From the NCBI GenBank assembly GCA_965221415.1, contig OZ244887.1:186001-250000 (forward strand): a stretch of DNA of 64,000 bases, written 5' to 3'. The stretch is from UBA8337 sp965221415 (GTDB taxonomy: Bacteria; Pseudomonadota; Alphaproteobacteria; RS24). A program made the position numbers and the translations under genes. Shown one piece after another: positions 16,105-23,744 of this stretch (position 1 is the first letter of the stretch; the number at the start of each line of letters is the position of its first letter). Under the pieces are notes generated by a model. The model had not been told where the DNA came from and did no database searches. It was given only the letters and a program-made list of their open reading frames with translations.

Positions 16105-17742
16105 TTAAGCGGGTGTAAACAAATTTTCGTGGAGCGCGGCTTTCTGGCGGGCTAGCTCAGCTTTTGACCAGTTCAATTGTGCCGCCATATAATCTGCTAT
16201 GATGTCGGTCTGCGCGGCACTCAGCGTGCCTAATTGCCCCTCAATAAGGCGGCGCAGCACAACGTCTGACAAATGCACCGCCATTTCCTCATGCACCGCA
16301 AAAGCCACACGTGCGGCCAATATCTTGTCCTTCAATTGGCTCAGACCCGCTGTGCTACTGGCTAGCATATCGGGCAGCAAGCGGCCATAAAGGCGGGATA
16401 AGAGATCAATCTGCGCAGGCTCAATATCGCGATGGCTCGTGCGCATCTTCTCCATAAAGCAGCTTAAATCATCGCGCGGTGTGCAGGCCAAAATCGCATC
16501 TGCACTGCGCGACGCCACACGCGGCTTGTCGAGCTTATCAAACGCACATGTCACAATTTGTTCGCCTAAGCGGCGCGATGTCGTCCATTTTCCCCCAAGC
16601 GCAGAAAGCATGCCCTCTGGTCCGCCATGGGCGGCGTGGTCGTAAATCTCACTGCCGCGCGACAGCCCGTAAGACGCCCCCGCCTTGTCGTCTATATCTG
16701 CCACTAATGGCCTCAGCCCAACATAGGCATAGATAATATCCCGCTGTGTCAGCCTCGCATCTGGTAAGGCCGCATTGGTTTTATCGAGCAACAGCGTGAT
16801 GTCGTCCTGCGTGATGCGCACATTGTCGGGGGCATCGTCGAACTTGGTATCGGTGGTCGCAAGGATAGAATGCCCCATCCACGGCAACACAAATAAATGC
16901 TCACCCGCAATCGGCATGGCGAGGCTTGCGCCATGCGTCAGGGCGCGAGTGACAAGATGAATGCCTTTCGAACGGACAAGCTTTTTATGCGGTGGCGTGC
17001 TTTGCACTTGTGCCATTAACGCATCCGCCCATGGGCCTGCCGCGTTGATGACGACCTGTGCAGATACAGTGGCGGTGCGGCGCGATAGGCCATCTTTGAC
17101 GCGCACGCCAGTCACCCGATTATCCTGCGTGATAAAATCAGTGGCTGTCGCATAATTGACCACGACCGCATCGGCCTGCATGGCGGTGCGCAGCATCGCC
17201 AGACACAAACGCTCCGGCGAGAGCATTTGCCCGTCTTGATACATCAGCCCACCTTTTAACGCACCGTGCGTGCCATTCTGCGGAATATCTGGAATAAGAC
17301 CGCGCACTTGCGCCGCTGTTATCGGGCGATGGCGGCTTATTTTTTGCATCGGGTCAATATGGGCGTTGCGGTCAAAGGAGAGCGCATCGTAAAGGTGCAA
17401 GCCCAACTTCACCATGAGGGAGCTGGGGGTGTTTCTTTCATAAATAGGAATGACAAATGGCAAGGGCTGCACAAGATGCTTGGCCATGCGGCTCCAATGG
17501 CGACGCTCGCGCAAGCCTTCGCGCACCTGACGCACATCGCCATTGGCCAAATAGCGTAAGCCTCCATGCATCAGCTTGGAAGAACCCGCCGATGTGGCAG
17601 CAGAAAAATCACCCTTATCGATGAGTGCCACGCGCAGCCCTCGCAAGCTTGCATCTAACGCGATAGCCGCGCCAGTCGCACCGCCGCCGATAATGGCGAG
17701 GTCGAATGTCTGTTGGCTGAGTGTGGAAAAATCTCTCTGCAT
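16105..17742 (-). CDS. glpD: Glycerol-3-phosphate dehydrogenase (FAD-dependent)
   Basis: GlpD oxidises glycerol-3-phosphate to dihydroxyacetone phosphate and feeds electrons to the quinone pool from the inner membrane face. The 545-residue protein has the FAD dinucleotide motif GGGATG at 19-24 and the conserved SSKLMHGGLRYL segment. It also has a GPWAD motif, a late GGKWTT motif, and the C-terminal DAO domain. It appears to be a single gene; no glycerol kinase or transporter is next to it. A promoter for the divergent hydrolase lies between the two genes. Confidence 0.95.
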   Translation of the reverse strand: MQRDFSTLSQQTFDLAIIGGGATGAAIALDASLRGLRVALIDKGDFSAATSAGSSKLMHGGLRYLANGDVRQVREGLRERRHWSRMAKHLVQPLPFVIPIYERNTPSSLMVKLGLHLYDALSFDRNAHIDPMQKISRHRPITAAQVRGLIPDIPQNGTHGALKGGLMYQDGQMLSPERLCLAMLRTAMQADAVVVNYATATDFITQDNRVTGVRVKDGLSRRTATVSAQVVINAAGPWADALMAQVQSTPPHKKLVRSKGIHLVTRALTHGASLAMPIAGEHLFVLPWMGHSILATTDTKFDDAPDNVRITQDDITLLLDKTNAALPDARLTQRDIIYAYVGLRPLVADIDDKAGASYGLSRGSEIYDHAAHGGPEGMLSALGGKWTTSRRLGEQIVTCAFDKLDKPRVASRSADAILACTPRDDLSCFMEKMRTSHRDIEPAQIDLLSRLYGRLLPDMLASSTAGLSQLKDKILAARVAFAVHEEMAVHLSDVVLRRLIEGQLGTLSAAQTDIIADYMAAQLNWSKAELARQKAALHENLFTPA

Positions 17743-17759
17743 CGTGTTGTCCCATATGC

Positions 17760-17787
17760 TTGCGTGTTGAGTGCGGGCGAGTATAGA
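17760..17787 (+). promoter_or_regulatory. Predicted sigma-70-type promoter of the alpha/beta hydrolase gene
   Basis: TTGCGT (17760-17765) and TATAGA (17782-17787) are separated by 16 bp in the glpD-hydrolase intergenic region. The predicted start lies about 20 nt upstream of a GGGAG ribosome binding site. Prediction by eye only. Confidence 0.5.
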
Positions 17788-17815
17788 CTAATTAAAGCAG
17801 AATGGGAGACGGGTT

Positions 17816-18706
17816 ATGGCCTTCATACAGGCAAATGGCATTACTTTGTGTTTTGAGCGTTTTGCGCCCGAGGTGTCGAAAAACGCGCCGCCGCTTATTC
17901 TTATTCGGGGGCTTGGGACGCAGCTTATTCAGTGGCCGCAGGCGTTTATCGATTATTTCACGCACGCAGGCCTTGAGGTGATTATATTTGATAATCGCGA
18001 TGTCGGCGAAAGCCAGAAATTCGATGCCGCAGGTGTGCCTGATATTATGGGGCTGATTGAGAATCGCGCATCTGGTGGTGGGTTTCCCGTGCCATATGGT
18101 TTGGATGATATGGCGCAGGATGTCATCGGCCTGATGGACGGGCTAGAGATTGATAAGGCGCATATTTTTGGTATGTCGCTAGGCGGCATGGTGGTGCAGC
18201 ATTTGGCGTTTAGCCATGGCGTGCGATGTGCCAGTGCGATATGCGTCATGTCGAGTTCGGGCAATCCAGATTTGCCCATGCCAAAGGCTTCGACATTGGC
18301 CGCACCAGACGATATTGACGATGAAGCGGCTCTGGTGGCTTATCTGCGCGATAGTTTGGCCGAACATATGAGCCCCGCTTTTCCAACGCCTGAAGAAACG
18401 CGCGATGCTATGGCGCAGAAAATTGCGGCGCGCGGGTTTCATCCGCAGGGGATTGTGCGCCAAATGGCCGCCGCGATTGCCGATGGCAGTCGGGTCGAAC
18501 GGCTAAAAACCATCGACAGCGCGTTCATGGTTATCCATGGCGATGCCGACACTTTGATTGCGCCTATCTGCGGCGAAGACATCGCCGCCCATGTGCCAAA
18601 CGCGATTTGGCGCAGCGTGGCAGGCATGGGGCACGATATTGGCCCCGGATTAGAAAACGAGATTGGGCCAGAGATTTTGGCCTTTTTAGAAGCCAACGGC
18701 GCTTGA
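17816..18706 (+). CDS. Alpha/beta-fold hydrolase
   Basis: This 296-residue protein has the alpha/beta-hydrolase nucleophile elbow GMSLGG (S121), an acid residue in HGDADTLI and a histidine in GMGHDIG. The N-terminal RGLGTQLIQWPQ and FDNRDVGES segments are typical of esterases related to aclacinomycin methylesterase RdmC and 3-oxoadipate enol-lactonase-like proteins. It has a GGGAG ribosome binding site and its own promoter, and precedes a thiolase-type gene, so an acyl or ester substrate is plausible. No more precise function is supported. Confidence 0.88.
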   Translation: MAFIQANGITLCFERFAPEVSKNAPPLILIRGLGTQLIQWPQAFIDYFTHAGLEVIIFDNRDVGESQKFDAAGVPDIMGLIENRASGGGFPVPYGLDDMAQDVIGLMDGLEIDKAHIFGMSLGGMVVQHLAFSHGVRCASAICVMSSSGNPDLPMPKASTLAAPDDIDDEAALVAYLRDSLAEHMSPAFPTPEETRDAMAQKIAARGFHPQGIVRQMAAAIADGSRVERLKTIDSAFMVIHGDADTLIAPICGEDIAAHVPNAIWRSVAGMGHDIGPGLENEIGPEILAFLEANGA

Positions 18707-18767
18707 CAGATAGGGCATCTATCGGCCAATTTGCCTGATATTATTCATTTAAATTGCGGAGAAATAA

Positions 18768-19934
18768 ATGTCTGTATGTATCGTTGGCTGGGGTCACACA
18801 AAATTTGGCAAACTAGAAGACCAAGGTCTTGAAGACTTGCTCGTCGCCGCCGCCACTGAGGCGATGGCCGATGCGGGCATTGGCGCAGAAGATATCGATG
18901 CGATTTACGTCGCGACGTTTAATGCGGGCATGTCGGAGCAAGATTTTATTTCGTCGCTGGCTTTGCAGGTCGATGACGCTTTTCGCTTCACGCCGTCAAC
19001 GCGGGTTGAAAATGCCTGCGGTTCGGGTTCGGCGGCGGTTTTTCAAGCGGCCAATGCGATTGAAGCAGGCCACGCCCGCCGCGTTTTGGCTATCGGCGTT
19101 GAGAAGATGACCCATTTGTCGAGTGGCGATGTGGGACGCTGCTTGTCGCGTGCCAGTTATATGCCGCAAGAAGGCGACCAAGGGCTGACTTTTCCGGGCA
19201 TTTTTGGCGTGGTGGCAGGAAAATATTTCCAGAAATATGGCGACCAAAGCGATGCGCTGGCGCAGATTGCTGCGAAAAATCATAAAAACGGCGCGGTTAA
19301 TCCTTTGGCGCATATGCAAAAAGATTTCGGTGTCGATTTCTGCCGCGCCGAAAGCGACAAAAACCCAATCGTGGCGGGTCCGCTAAAACGCACGGATTGC
19401 TCGATGATTTCGGATGGCGCGGCGGCCATTGTGTTGAGCGATGAGGACACCGCCCAAAGCCATGATAAGGCGATTGCGTTACGCGCACGGGCGCAAGCCA
19501 ACGACTTTCTGCCGATGAGCAAACGCGATGTGACGGCATTTGAAGGGCCCGCGGCTGCGTGGCGCAAGGGTCTCGATGCGGCAGGTCTTCAATTGGATGA
19601 TTTGTCTTTGGTCGAGACGCATGATTGCTTCACCATTGCCGAGCTGATTCAATATGAAGCGATGGGGCTTGCCGCCGCCGGCAAAGGCGCGGATGTGCTG
19701 TCCGATGGGACTGTTTACAAAGACGGTAAGCTGCCCGTCAATGCATCGGGCGGGCTGAAAGCCAAAGGCCATCCCGTCGGCGCAACGGGTGTTTCAATGC
19801 ATGTGATGGCCGCGCGTCAGTTAATGAATGATGCCGATGAGATGCAAGTCAAAGATGCCAAACTAGCAGGTGTCTTTAATATGGGCGGTGCTGCGGTCGC
19901 CAATTATCTGTCTATTCTGGAACGGGTGAAATAG
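18768..19934 (+). CDS. Thiolase-family acetyl-CoA acyltransferase (SCP-x type)
   Basis: This 388-residue thiolase-fold enzyme has the acyl-accepting cysteine C84 in ENACGSGSAA, a catalytic ETHDCFT segment and a late GHPVGATG with the catalytic histidine. The sequence is closer to the SCP-x/lipid-transfer thiolases than to FadA or PhaA, because the second cysteine region lacks the usual CGGG. GGAG lies 6-7 nt before the ATG. It probably carries out thiolytic cleavage of a 3-oxoacyl-CoA; substrate unknown. Its stop is 4 bp from the stop of the convergent cytochrome gene. Confidence 0.88.
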   Translation: MSVCIVGWGHTKFGKLEDQGLEDLLVAAATEAMADAGIGAEDIDAIYVATFNAGMSEQDFISSLALQVDDAFRFTPSTRVENACGSGSAAVFQAANAIEAGHARRVLAIGVEKMTHLSSGDVGRCLSRASYMPQEGDQGLTFPGIFGVVAGKYFQKYGDQSDALAQIAAKNHKNGAVNPLAHMQKDFGVDFCRAESDKNPIVAGPLKRTDCSMISDGAAAIVLSDEDTAQSHDKAIALRARAQANDFLPMSKRDVTAFEGPAAAWRKGLDAAGLQLDDLSLVETHDCFTIAELIQYEAMGLAAAGKGADVLSDGTVYKDGKLPVNASGGLKAKGHPVGATGVSMHVMAARQLMNDADEMQVKDAKLAGVFNMGGAAVANYLSILERVK

Positions 19935-19938
19935 GCGC

Positions 19939-20319
19939 TTATTGGGCAGCTTTTTTTAGATAAGCGATGACGTCTTGCTGGTCTTTTTCTTTCCGCAGAC
20001 CGACAAATGCCATGCGCGTGCCTTTGACGGTTTTGCGCGGGTTGGCCAAATAAGCCGCAAGGTTTTCTTCTGACCAGACTTTTTCGCTCACCGCAAAAGC
20101 TTTCATGCCTTTGGAGTATTGATAGTCGCTTGCGCCCGCAATCGCACGGCCAATAATATCATTGAGATGCGGGCCAATGCGATGCTTCGCCTTGTCGCCA
20201 ATCATGTGGCACGACACGCATTTCCGATATATTTTCGCGCCTTTTGCTGCGTCGCCAGCGAGTGTCGGTGCGCTCATCAGCGTGGCGATGGTGAGGGTTA
20301 GGGCAAGTCGATACATCAT
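19939..20319 (-). CDS. Class I cytochrome c, exported
   Basis: This small periplasmic electron carrier has 126 residues with the start at 20319. It has an N-terminal signal peptide (cleavage after about A21) and one haem-binding CVSCH at 34-38. The axial methionine is in GTRMAFVG, and a C-terminal helix ends DVIAYLKKA. It resembles the cytochrome c2/c-550 type. The ATG overlaps the stop of the upstream oxidase gene (TAATG), which favours it over an upstream start inside that gene. It probably serves the respiratory chain. Confidence 0.9.
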   Translation of the reverse strand: MMYRLALTLTIATLMSAPTLAGDAAKGAKIYRKCVSCHMIGDKAKHRIGPHLNDIIGRAIAGASDYQYSKGMKAFAVSEKVWSEENLAAYLANPRKTVKGTRMAFVGLRKEKDQQDVIAYLKKAAQ

Positions 20320-20915
20320 TATGGGACGAGCCATATCATAGTGTCAGCGCAAAAATCAAACAGCGCGCGACGGTGTCCGCCAGAGGCAAGATATAGCCAT
20401 TCCATGTTTTCGACACGGGCGCGAATCGGTGCGAAATGGTCTGCGCCATCATGCGTGCTGTCGGCATCAAAGGTCACGTCAGAGGGGTCGGCAATCGGAC
20501 TGCTCGGCCCCCGTGTCACTTGGTAGCATTCGCGGCTCATCGGGCGCGTCGCTTGCCATGCAGCGTCATACGCATCGCCGTCTAGGATTTCCAATATCAC
20601 TCCGAGCCGTAGCTGAACTTTCGCCTGCGCGTCGTAAAAATGCATCGCAGCGCGGGGATTGTCTTGTAACTCAGCTATTTTGCTTGAGCGCATATCCGTG
20701 TGAAACCGCAGGCATCGCGATGACGTGTCGCAATCGCGCAGCACGACCGTACGAATGGTCGGGCGATTATCGCAGATTGTCGCGACAGATGGGGTATGAA
20801 ACGCCGTCTTGCTGTCCTTTGCGCCGTGCTCAATCATCGACCATGCATAGGCGCACGAGGCGGCTAAATCGTCATAGCAGGGCAAGACAGGTGGGACACG
20901 TTGGGCGTTCTTCAT
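20319..20915 (-). CDS. Pyridoxamine 5'-phosphate oxidase-like flavin-binding protein
   Basis: This 198-residue protein has a split-barrel FMN-binding fold. It has RTVVLRD, LRFHTDMRSSKIAEL and RAAMHFYD, and it ends with a C-terminal WLYL...RRALF region resembling the PNPOx C-terminal domain. Similarity covers the FMN site, but a true PdxH role is not certain, since the Alr4036-like relatives share these motifs. A TATAAT box lies directly upstream with its predicted start at the ATG, and there is no ribosome binding site, suggesting a leaderless message. It is coupled to the cytochrome c gene. Confidence 0.83.
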   Translation of the reverse strand: MKNAQRVPPVLPCYDDLAASCAYAWSMIEHGAKDSKTAFHTPSVATICDNRPTIRTVVLRDCDTSSRCLRFHTDMRSSKIAELQDNPRAAMHFYDAQAKVQLRLGVILEILDGDAYDAAWQATRPMSRECYQVTRGPSSPIADPSDVTFDADSTHDGADHFAPIRARVENMEWLYLASGGHRRALFDFCADTMIWLVP

Positions 20916-20921
20916 AGCGCT

Positions 20922-20949
20922 ATTATAGAGTGTGTATGAAAACTGTCTA
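20922..20949 (-). promoter_or_regulatory. Predicted promoter giving a leaderless mRNA
   Basis: On the minus strand TAGACA (20949-20944) and a perfect TATAAT (20927-20922) are separated by 16 bp. The expected transcription start, 6-8 nt after the -10 box, falls on the ATG of the flavoprotein at 20915, leaving no leader and no Shine-Dalgarno sequence. Confidence 0.5.
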
Positions 20950-21011
20950 TGGAATCAGATTGCATCTGGATTTTTTGTCGCACAGCACGCAAAATAGGAA
21001 ACGAATCACTT

Positions 21012-21035
21012 ATAGGAGAAAGCATAGGAGAAAGC
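21012..21035 (+). repeat. Tandem duplication carrying the ribosome binding site
   Basis: The 12-bp unit ATAGGAGAAAGC occurs twice in direct succession (21012-21023 and 21024-21035), immediately before the ATG of the outer membrane protein at 21037. Each copy has an AGGAG core; only the second is correctly spaced for initiation. Confidence 0.9.
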
Positions 21036-21036
21036 G

Positions 21037-21525
21037 ATGAGACATCTCATTTCTACATCTATATTACTCGCATTTATCGCTAGCCCGGTGGCCGCGCAAA
21101 ACTATGTCGGTCTCAGCGGCGGCCTCATGTCTTACGAAGACACCGACGTTGATATGGACAGCCAAGGCTTCACCTTGTTTGCTGGTGGCCAGATTGACCC
21201 GCTTTTTTCGTTTGAGTTTAGCTATACCTCAATCGCTAATGTCGAAACCAATGGCAGTGATAATGATGCGTCGATATTGGCACTGTCGGGTGTTGTGCGC
21301 TCGCCGGGCGAGGGGTTCGAACCATTCTTACGCCTTGGGATAGCCCGCGCTGATGCAAAAGCTAGCGAAGCTAGCTATGACGAAGAAAAAGAAGGCCTGA
21401 TTTATGGTCTCGGGGCAGATTTCAGCCTCAATTACAACACCGCCTTTCGCCTCGAATATGTCGAGACAGACCTCGACGGAGCCGAAAGCGACCGCTTGAG
21501 CGTCGGCACGATTTATCGCTTCTAA
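21037..21525 (+). CDS. Outer membrane beta-barrel protein
   Basis: This 162-residue protein has a clear signal peptide (cleavage after about A20, before QNYVG). Alternating hydrophobic strands follow, and the sequence ends in YRF with the C-terminal phenylalanine recognised by the BAM complex. It resembles small 8-strand porin-like or OmpW/OmpA-barrel proteins. It is acidic and lacks a periplasmic domain. It stands as a single gene with a duplicated ribosome binding site, followed by the minus-strand tRNA-Arg 8 bp downstream. Function beyond the barrel fold is unknown. Confidence 0.82.
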   Translation: MRHLISTSILLAFIASPVAAQNYVGLSGGLMSYEDTDVDMDSQGFTLFAGGQIDPLFSFEFSYTSIANVETNGSDNDASILALSGVVRSPGEGFEPFLRLGIARADAKASEASYDEEKEGLIYGLGADFSLNYNTAFRLEYVETDLDGAESDRLSVGTIYRF

Positions 21526-21532
21526 AGTAAAG

Positions 21533-21609
21533 TGGTGATCCCGGGTAGATTCGAACTACCGACCCCCAGATTAGGAATCTGGTGCTCTATCCACCTGAGC
21601 TACGGGACC
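21533..21609 (-). tRNA. tRNA-Arg (CCT)
   Basis: This 77-nt cloverleaf on the minus strand has acceptor GGTCCCG pairing with CGGGATC, T-arm GGTAG/CTACC and an encoded CCA end. The anticodon loop TTCCTAA gives CCT, which reads AGG. It lies 23 bp downstream of carD on the same strand and may be cotranscribed with it. Confidence 0.97.
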
Positions 21610-21632
21610 ATGAGCTTAATCTAACCGCAAAA

Positions 21633-22382
21633 TTAAACCGTGTCTGCCCCGGGTTGGCGACGCACAGCACCGGTTGTTTTGGCCAAAATAGCTTCGAGCT
21701 TGATAATCGCTTCGTCTTCGGTGGTTTTTTCGACGGTTGCCACTTCGCGTGCCATGCGCTCAAGCGCGGCTTCATAAAGTTGGCGTTCAGAATAAGACTG
21801 CTCAGGCTGCGTTTCATTGCGGAACAAGTCGCGCACGACTTCGGCAATGGCAATCAAATCGCCCGAATTGATTTTTGCTTCATATTCTTGGGCGCGACGA
21901 CTCCACATGGTGCGTTTGACACGGGCGCGCCCTTTAAGCGTTTTAATCGCGCCATCCATCACCTTGCTATCGGCCAGCTTACGCATGCCGATATCTTTGG
22001 CTTTGTTGAGCGGCACACGCAGAACCATTTTTTCTTTTTCGAAATTAACGACAAACAAATCAAGGCTTATGCCCGCAATTTCCTGCACGATAATCTCGGT
22101 GATGTGACCAACGCCATGGGCGGGATAGACGACAGCTTCACCGACCCGAAACCCCATCGCCGAACGGCGGACGGCTTCGGGTTTTTTCGGCGGGGCTTTT
22201 TTTACCGTTTTGGCTTTCGCGGCTGGCTTCTTGCGCACGGCCTTTGGGGGGGATTTTTTGGTGGCGGGTTTTGCGCGCGGCTTTTTAGCGACAGCTTTAG
22301 GGGCTGCCTTTGGTTTCGCTTTCGCCTTCGTTTTAGTTGGCTTTTTCGCGGCCTTTTTTGTTGGTTTTTTCACCGTCGCCAT
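21633..22382 (-). CDS. carD: CarD-family transcriptional regulator with a histone H1-like N-terminal tail
   Basis: CarD/CdnL proteins bind the RNA polymerase beta subunit and stabilise open complexes, notably at rRNA promoters. The CarD domain begins at about residue 75 (GFRVGEAVVYPAHGVGHI) and continues to the C-terminal helices. Before it lies a tail of about 70 residues made mostly of lysine, alanine and proline, like histone H1 or AlgP tails; Caulobacter CdnL at roughly 170 residues lacks this. The start at 22382 is chosen because GGAG precedes it at proper distance. The upstream leader holds a promoter and a terminator-like hairpin. 249 residues. Confidence 0.9.
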   Translation of the reverse strand: MATVKKPTKKAAKKPTKTKAKAKPKAAPKAVAKKPRAKPATKKSPPKAVRKKPAAKAKTVKKAPPKKPEAVRRSAMGFRVGEAVVYPAHGVGHITEIIVQEIAGISLDLFVVNFEKEKMVLRVPLNKAKDIGMRKLADSKVMDGAIKTLKGRARVKRTMWSRRAQEYEAKINSGDLIAIAEVVRDLFRNETQPEQSYSERQLYEAALERMAREVATVEKTTEDEAIIKLEAILAKTTGAVRRQPGADTV

Positions 22383-22397
22383 GTTGCACTCCAAAAT

Positions 22398-22428
22398 GCA
22401 AAAAAAGGCGATACAAAACACGCCTTTT
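22398..22428 (-). terminator. Terminator-like hairpin in the carD leader
   Basis: On the minus strand AAAAGGCG (22428-22421) pairs with CGCCTTTT (22410-22403) around a 10-nt loop and runs into seven T residues, the form of an intrinsic terminator. It sits between the predicted carD promoter and its ribosome binding site, so it could attenuate carD. It could also end fdxA transcripts. The plus-strand reading has only four T residues. Confidence 0.65.
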
Positions 22429-22451
22429 CATCAAAATCACTCTATACGGGG

Positions 22452-22480
22452 AGTATATCACAAAAGCCGTGTTTTTCCAA
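22452..22480 (-). promoter_or_regulatory. Predicted carD promoter
   Basis: TTGGAA (22480-22475) and TATACT (22457-22452) on the minus strand are separated by 17 bp. The predicted start at about 22445 lies roughly 60 nt before the carD ATG and just upstream of the hairpin at 22398-22428. Confidence 0.6.
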
Positions 22481-22492
22481 ATGCTTGGGCGA

Positions 22493-22831
22493 TTAGTCGC
22501 CTTTGCCGGGGGCTGCGCTGAAATGCGTGTCAAATTTGTCCGCTTTGCCGAGCCAATCATCGGCATCGGCGGGAGGCTCTTTATGAATAGTGATGTTCGG
22601 CCAAATATCGGCATATTTGGTGTTCACCTCGAGCCATTTCTCAAGCCCAGACTCGGTATCGGCTTTAATCGCATCGGCGGGGCATTCGGGCTCGCACACG
22701 CCGCAATCAATACATTCGTCGGGGTGAATAACCAACATATTGTCGCCCTCGTAAAAGCAATCGACGGGGCAGACTTCCACGCAATCAGTATATTTGCACT
22801 TAATGCAATCTTCGGTAACGATATAGGTCAT
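22493..22831 (-). CDS. fdxA: Ferredoxin FdxA (3Fe-4S and 4Fe-4S)
   Basis: This 112-residue seven-iron ferredoxin has the cysteine pattern expected for the family: C9, C17 and C50 for the 3Fe-4S cluster and C21, C40, C43 and C46 for the 4Fe-4S cluster. It carries electrons in the cytoplasm; the partner is unknown. The order helicase-S4 protein-fdxA-carD is common in Alphaproteobacteria, here with a TerB-like gene inserted between the S4 gene and fdxA. Confidence 0.95.
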   Translation of the reverse strand: MTYIVTEDCIKCKYTDCVEVCPVDCFYEGDNMLVIHPDECIDCGVCEPECPADAIKADTESGLEKWLEVNTKYADIWPNITIHKEPPADADDWLGKADKFDTHFSAAPGKGD

Positions 22832-22845
22832 TTGCGCGTGGAATC

Positions 22846-23298
22846 CTAAGAATTAAGAGCCGATTCAGCCGCCTTGCGCGCCTGCCCAGCCTGTTGGTCG
22901 GTGACATGTATAAGCCCAGCGACACGGCGAAGCAAGTTCGCCTCATAATCATCAATCACGCCATCGCTGAGAACGATTTGCCAGAGCAATTGCAGCAACA
23001 TAATTTTATGCGCCTCGCTAAAATGCGCATTGATGCGCTTGGTAAACTGAAACAAGTCGCTTGCTTCATCGGCAGCTTGTTCGGCCTCGCGAATGAGTGT
23101 CTTGGCCGCCATGTCGTCCAGACCAAAATGTGGGCCGACAAGACGCGCCAATAATTTTTCCTCGCCGCTATCCATCACCCCGTCGATTTGGGCAGCCCGC
23201 ACCAAAAGAGCCGCCGCTGCAATGTGCAAAGCATCCGATTGGGGCGCCGCATCAGGAGCGACTGTTTCGGTGAACATGTTTTTTAATTTATCTAGCAT
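22846..23298 (-). CDS. TerB-like (tellurite resistance TerB family) protein
   Basis: This 150-residue all-helical acidic protein matches the TerB/DjlA N-terminal-like family. It has an ALLVRAAQIDGVMDSGEEKLL repeat and a second LWQIVLSDGVIDDYEANLLRRVAGLI repeat, each with an acidic D-G-x-x-D/E-x-E metal-binding-like pattern. No other ter genes are near, so tellurite resistance should not be assumed. It lies 14 bp upstream of fdxA on the same strand. Confidence 0.82.
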   Translation of the reverse strand: MLDKLKNMFTETVAPDAAPQSDALHIAAAALLVRAAQIDGVMDSGEEKLLARLVGPHFGLDDMAAKTLIREAEQAADEASDLFQFTKRINAHFSEAHKIMLLQLLWQIVLSDGVIDDYEANLLRRVAGLIHVTDQQAGQARKAAESALNS

Positions 23299-23354
23299 GG
23301 CAATTCATCTAGCGCGTGATGCGCCAAAGCGCAATATCGAATTTTACGCCTGAT

Positions 23355-23744
23355 TTATCCAATTTCATTACGTCCCGTAAAAGTCTCTTGCGCACGACGC
23401 TGTTTTTTGGTGGGACGGCCTGCGCCATATTCGCGCGGGGCGACTTTGTCTTGTTTGGGTTTCGGCTGGGGCGGGTCGCGGTCAATGTATAGCGTTTGCG
23501 CTTCTGCTGCGGGCCCGCGGCGTGTGCTGAGCGCGACAATCTCGATTACCCGCACATAATGATTGAGCGGAAAGGTCAATATGTCGCCAATTTTGACACT
23601 GGCCGAGGCACGCGATTGCTTCTGTCCATTTATCCGAATGCTACCCGCCGCCGCTAATTTGGTCGCAAGCGTACGGGTTTTGAAAAACCGCGCATGCCAA
23701 AGCCATTTATCAACGCGCATGGAAGAGGGAGGTGGTTTCATCAT
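23355..23744 (-). CDS. S4-domain RNA-binding protein (Hsp15-like)
   Basis: This 129-residue basic protein has an S4 RNA-binding domain at about 8-60 (MRVDKWLWHARFFKTRTLA, then GSIRINGQ) and a positively charged tail. Hsp15-family proteins bind stalled 50S subunits carrying nascent chains. Its start is adjacent to the stop of the upstream helicase gene, with no bases between. The role in ribosome rescue is inferred from the family. Confidence 0.9.
   Translation of the reverse strand: MMKPPPSSMRVDKWLWHARFFKTRTLATKLAAAGSIRINGQKQSRASASVKIGDILTFPLNHYVRVIEIVALSTRRGPAAEAQTLYIDRDPPQPKPKQDKVAPREYGAGRPTKKQRRAQETFTGRNEIG

Noticed and set aside
22846..23298. Tellurite resistance system around the TerB-like gene
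   Set aside because: Only one TerB-like gene is present; the conserved neighbours are fdxA, S4 and helicase genes.
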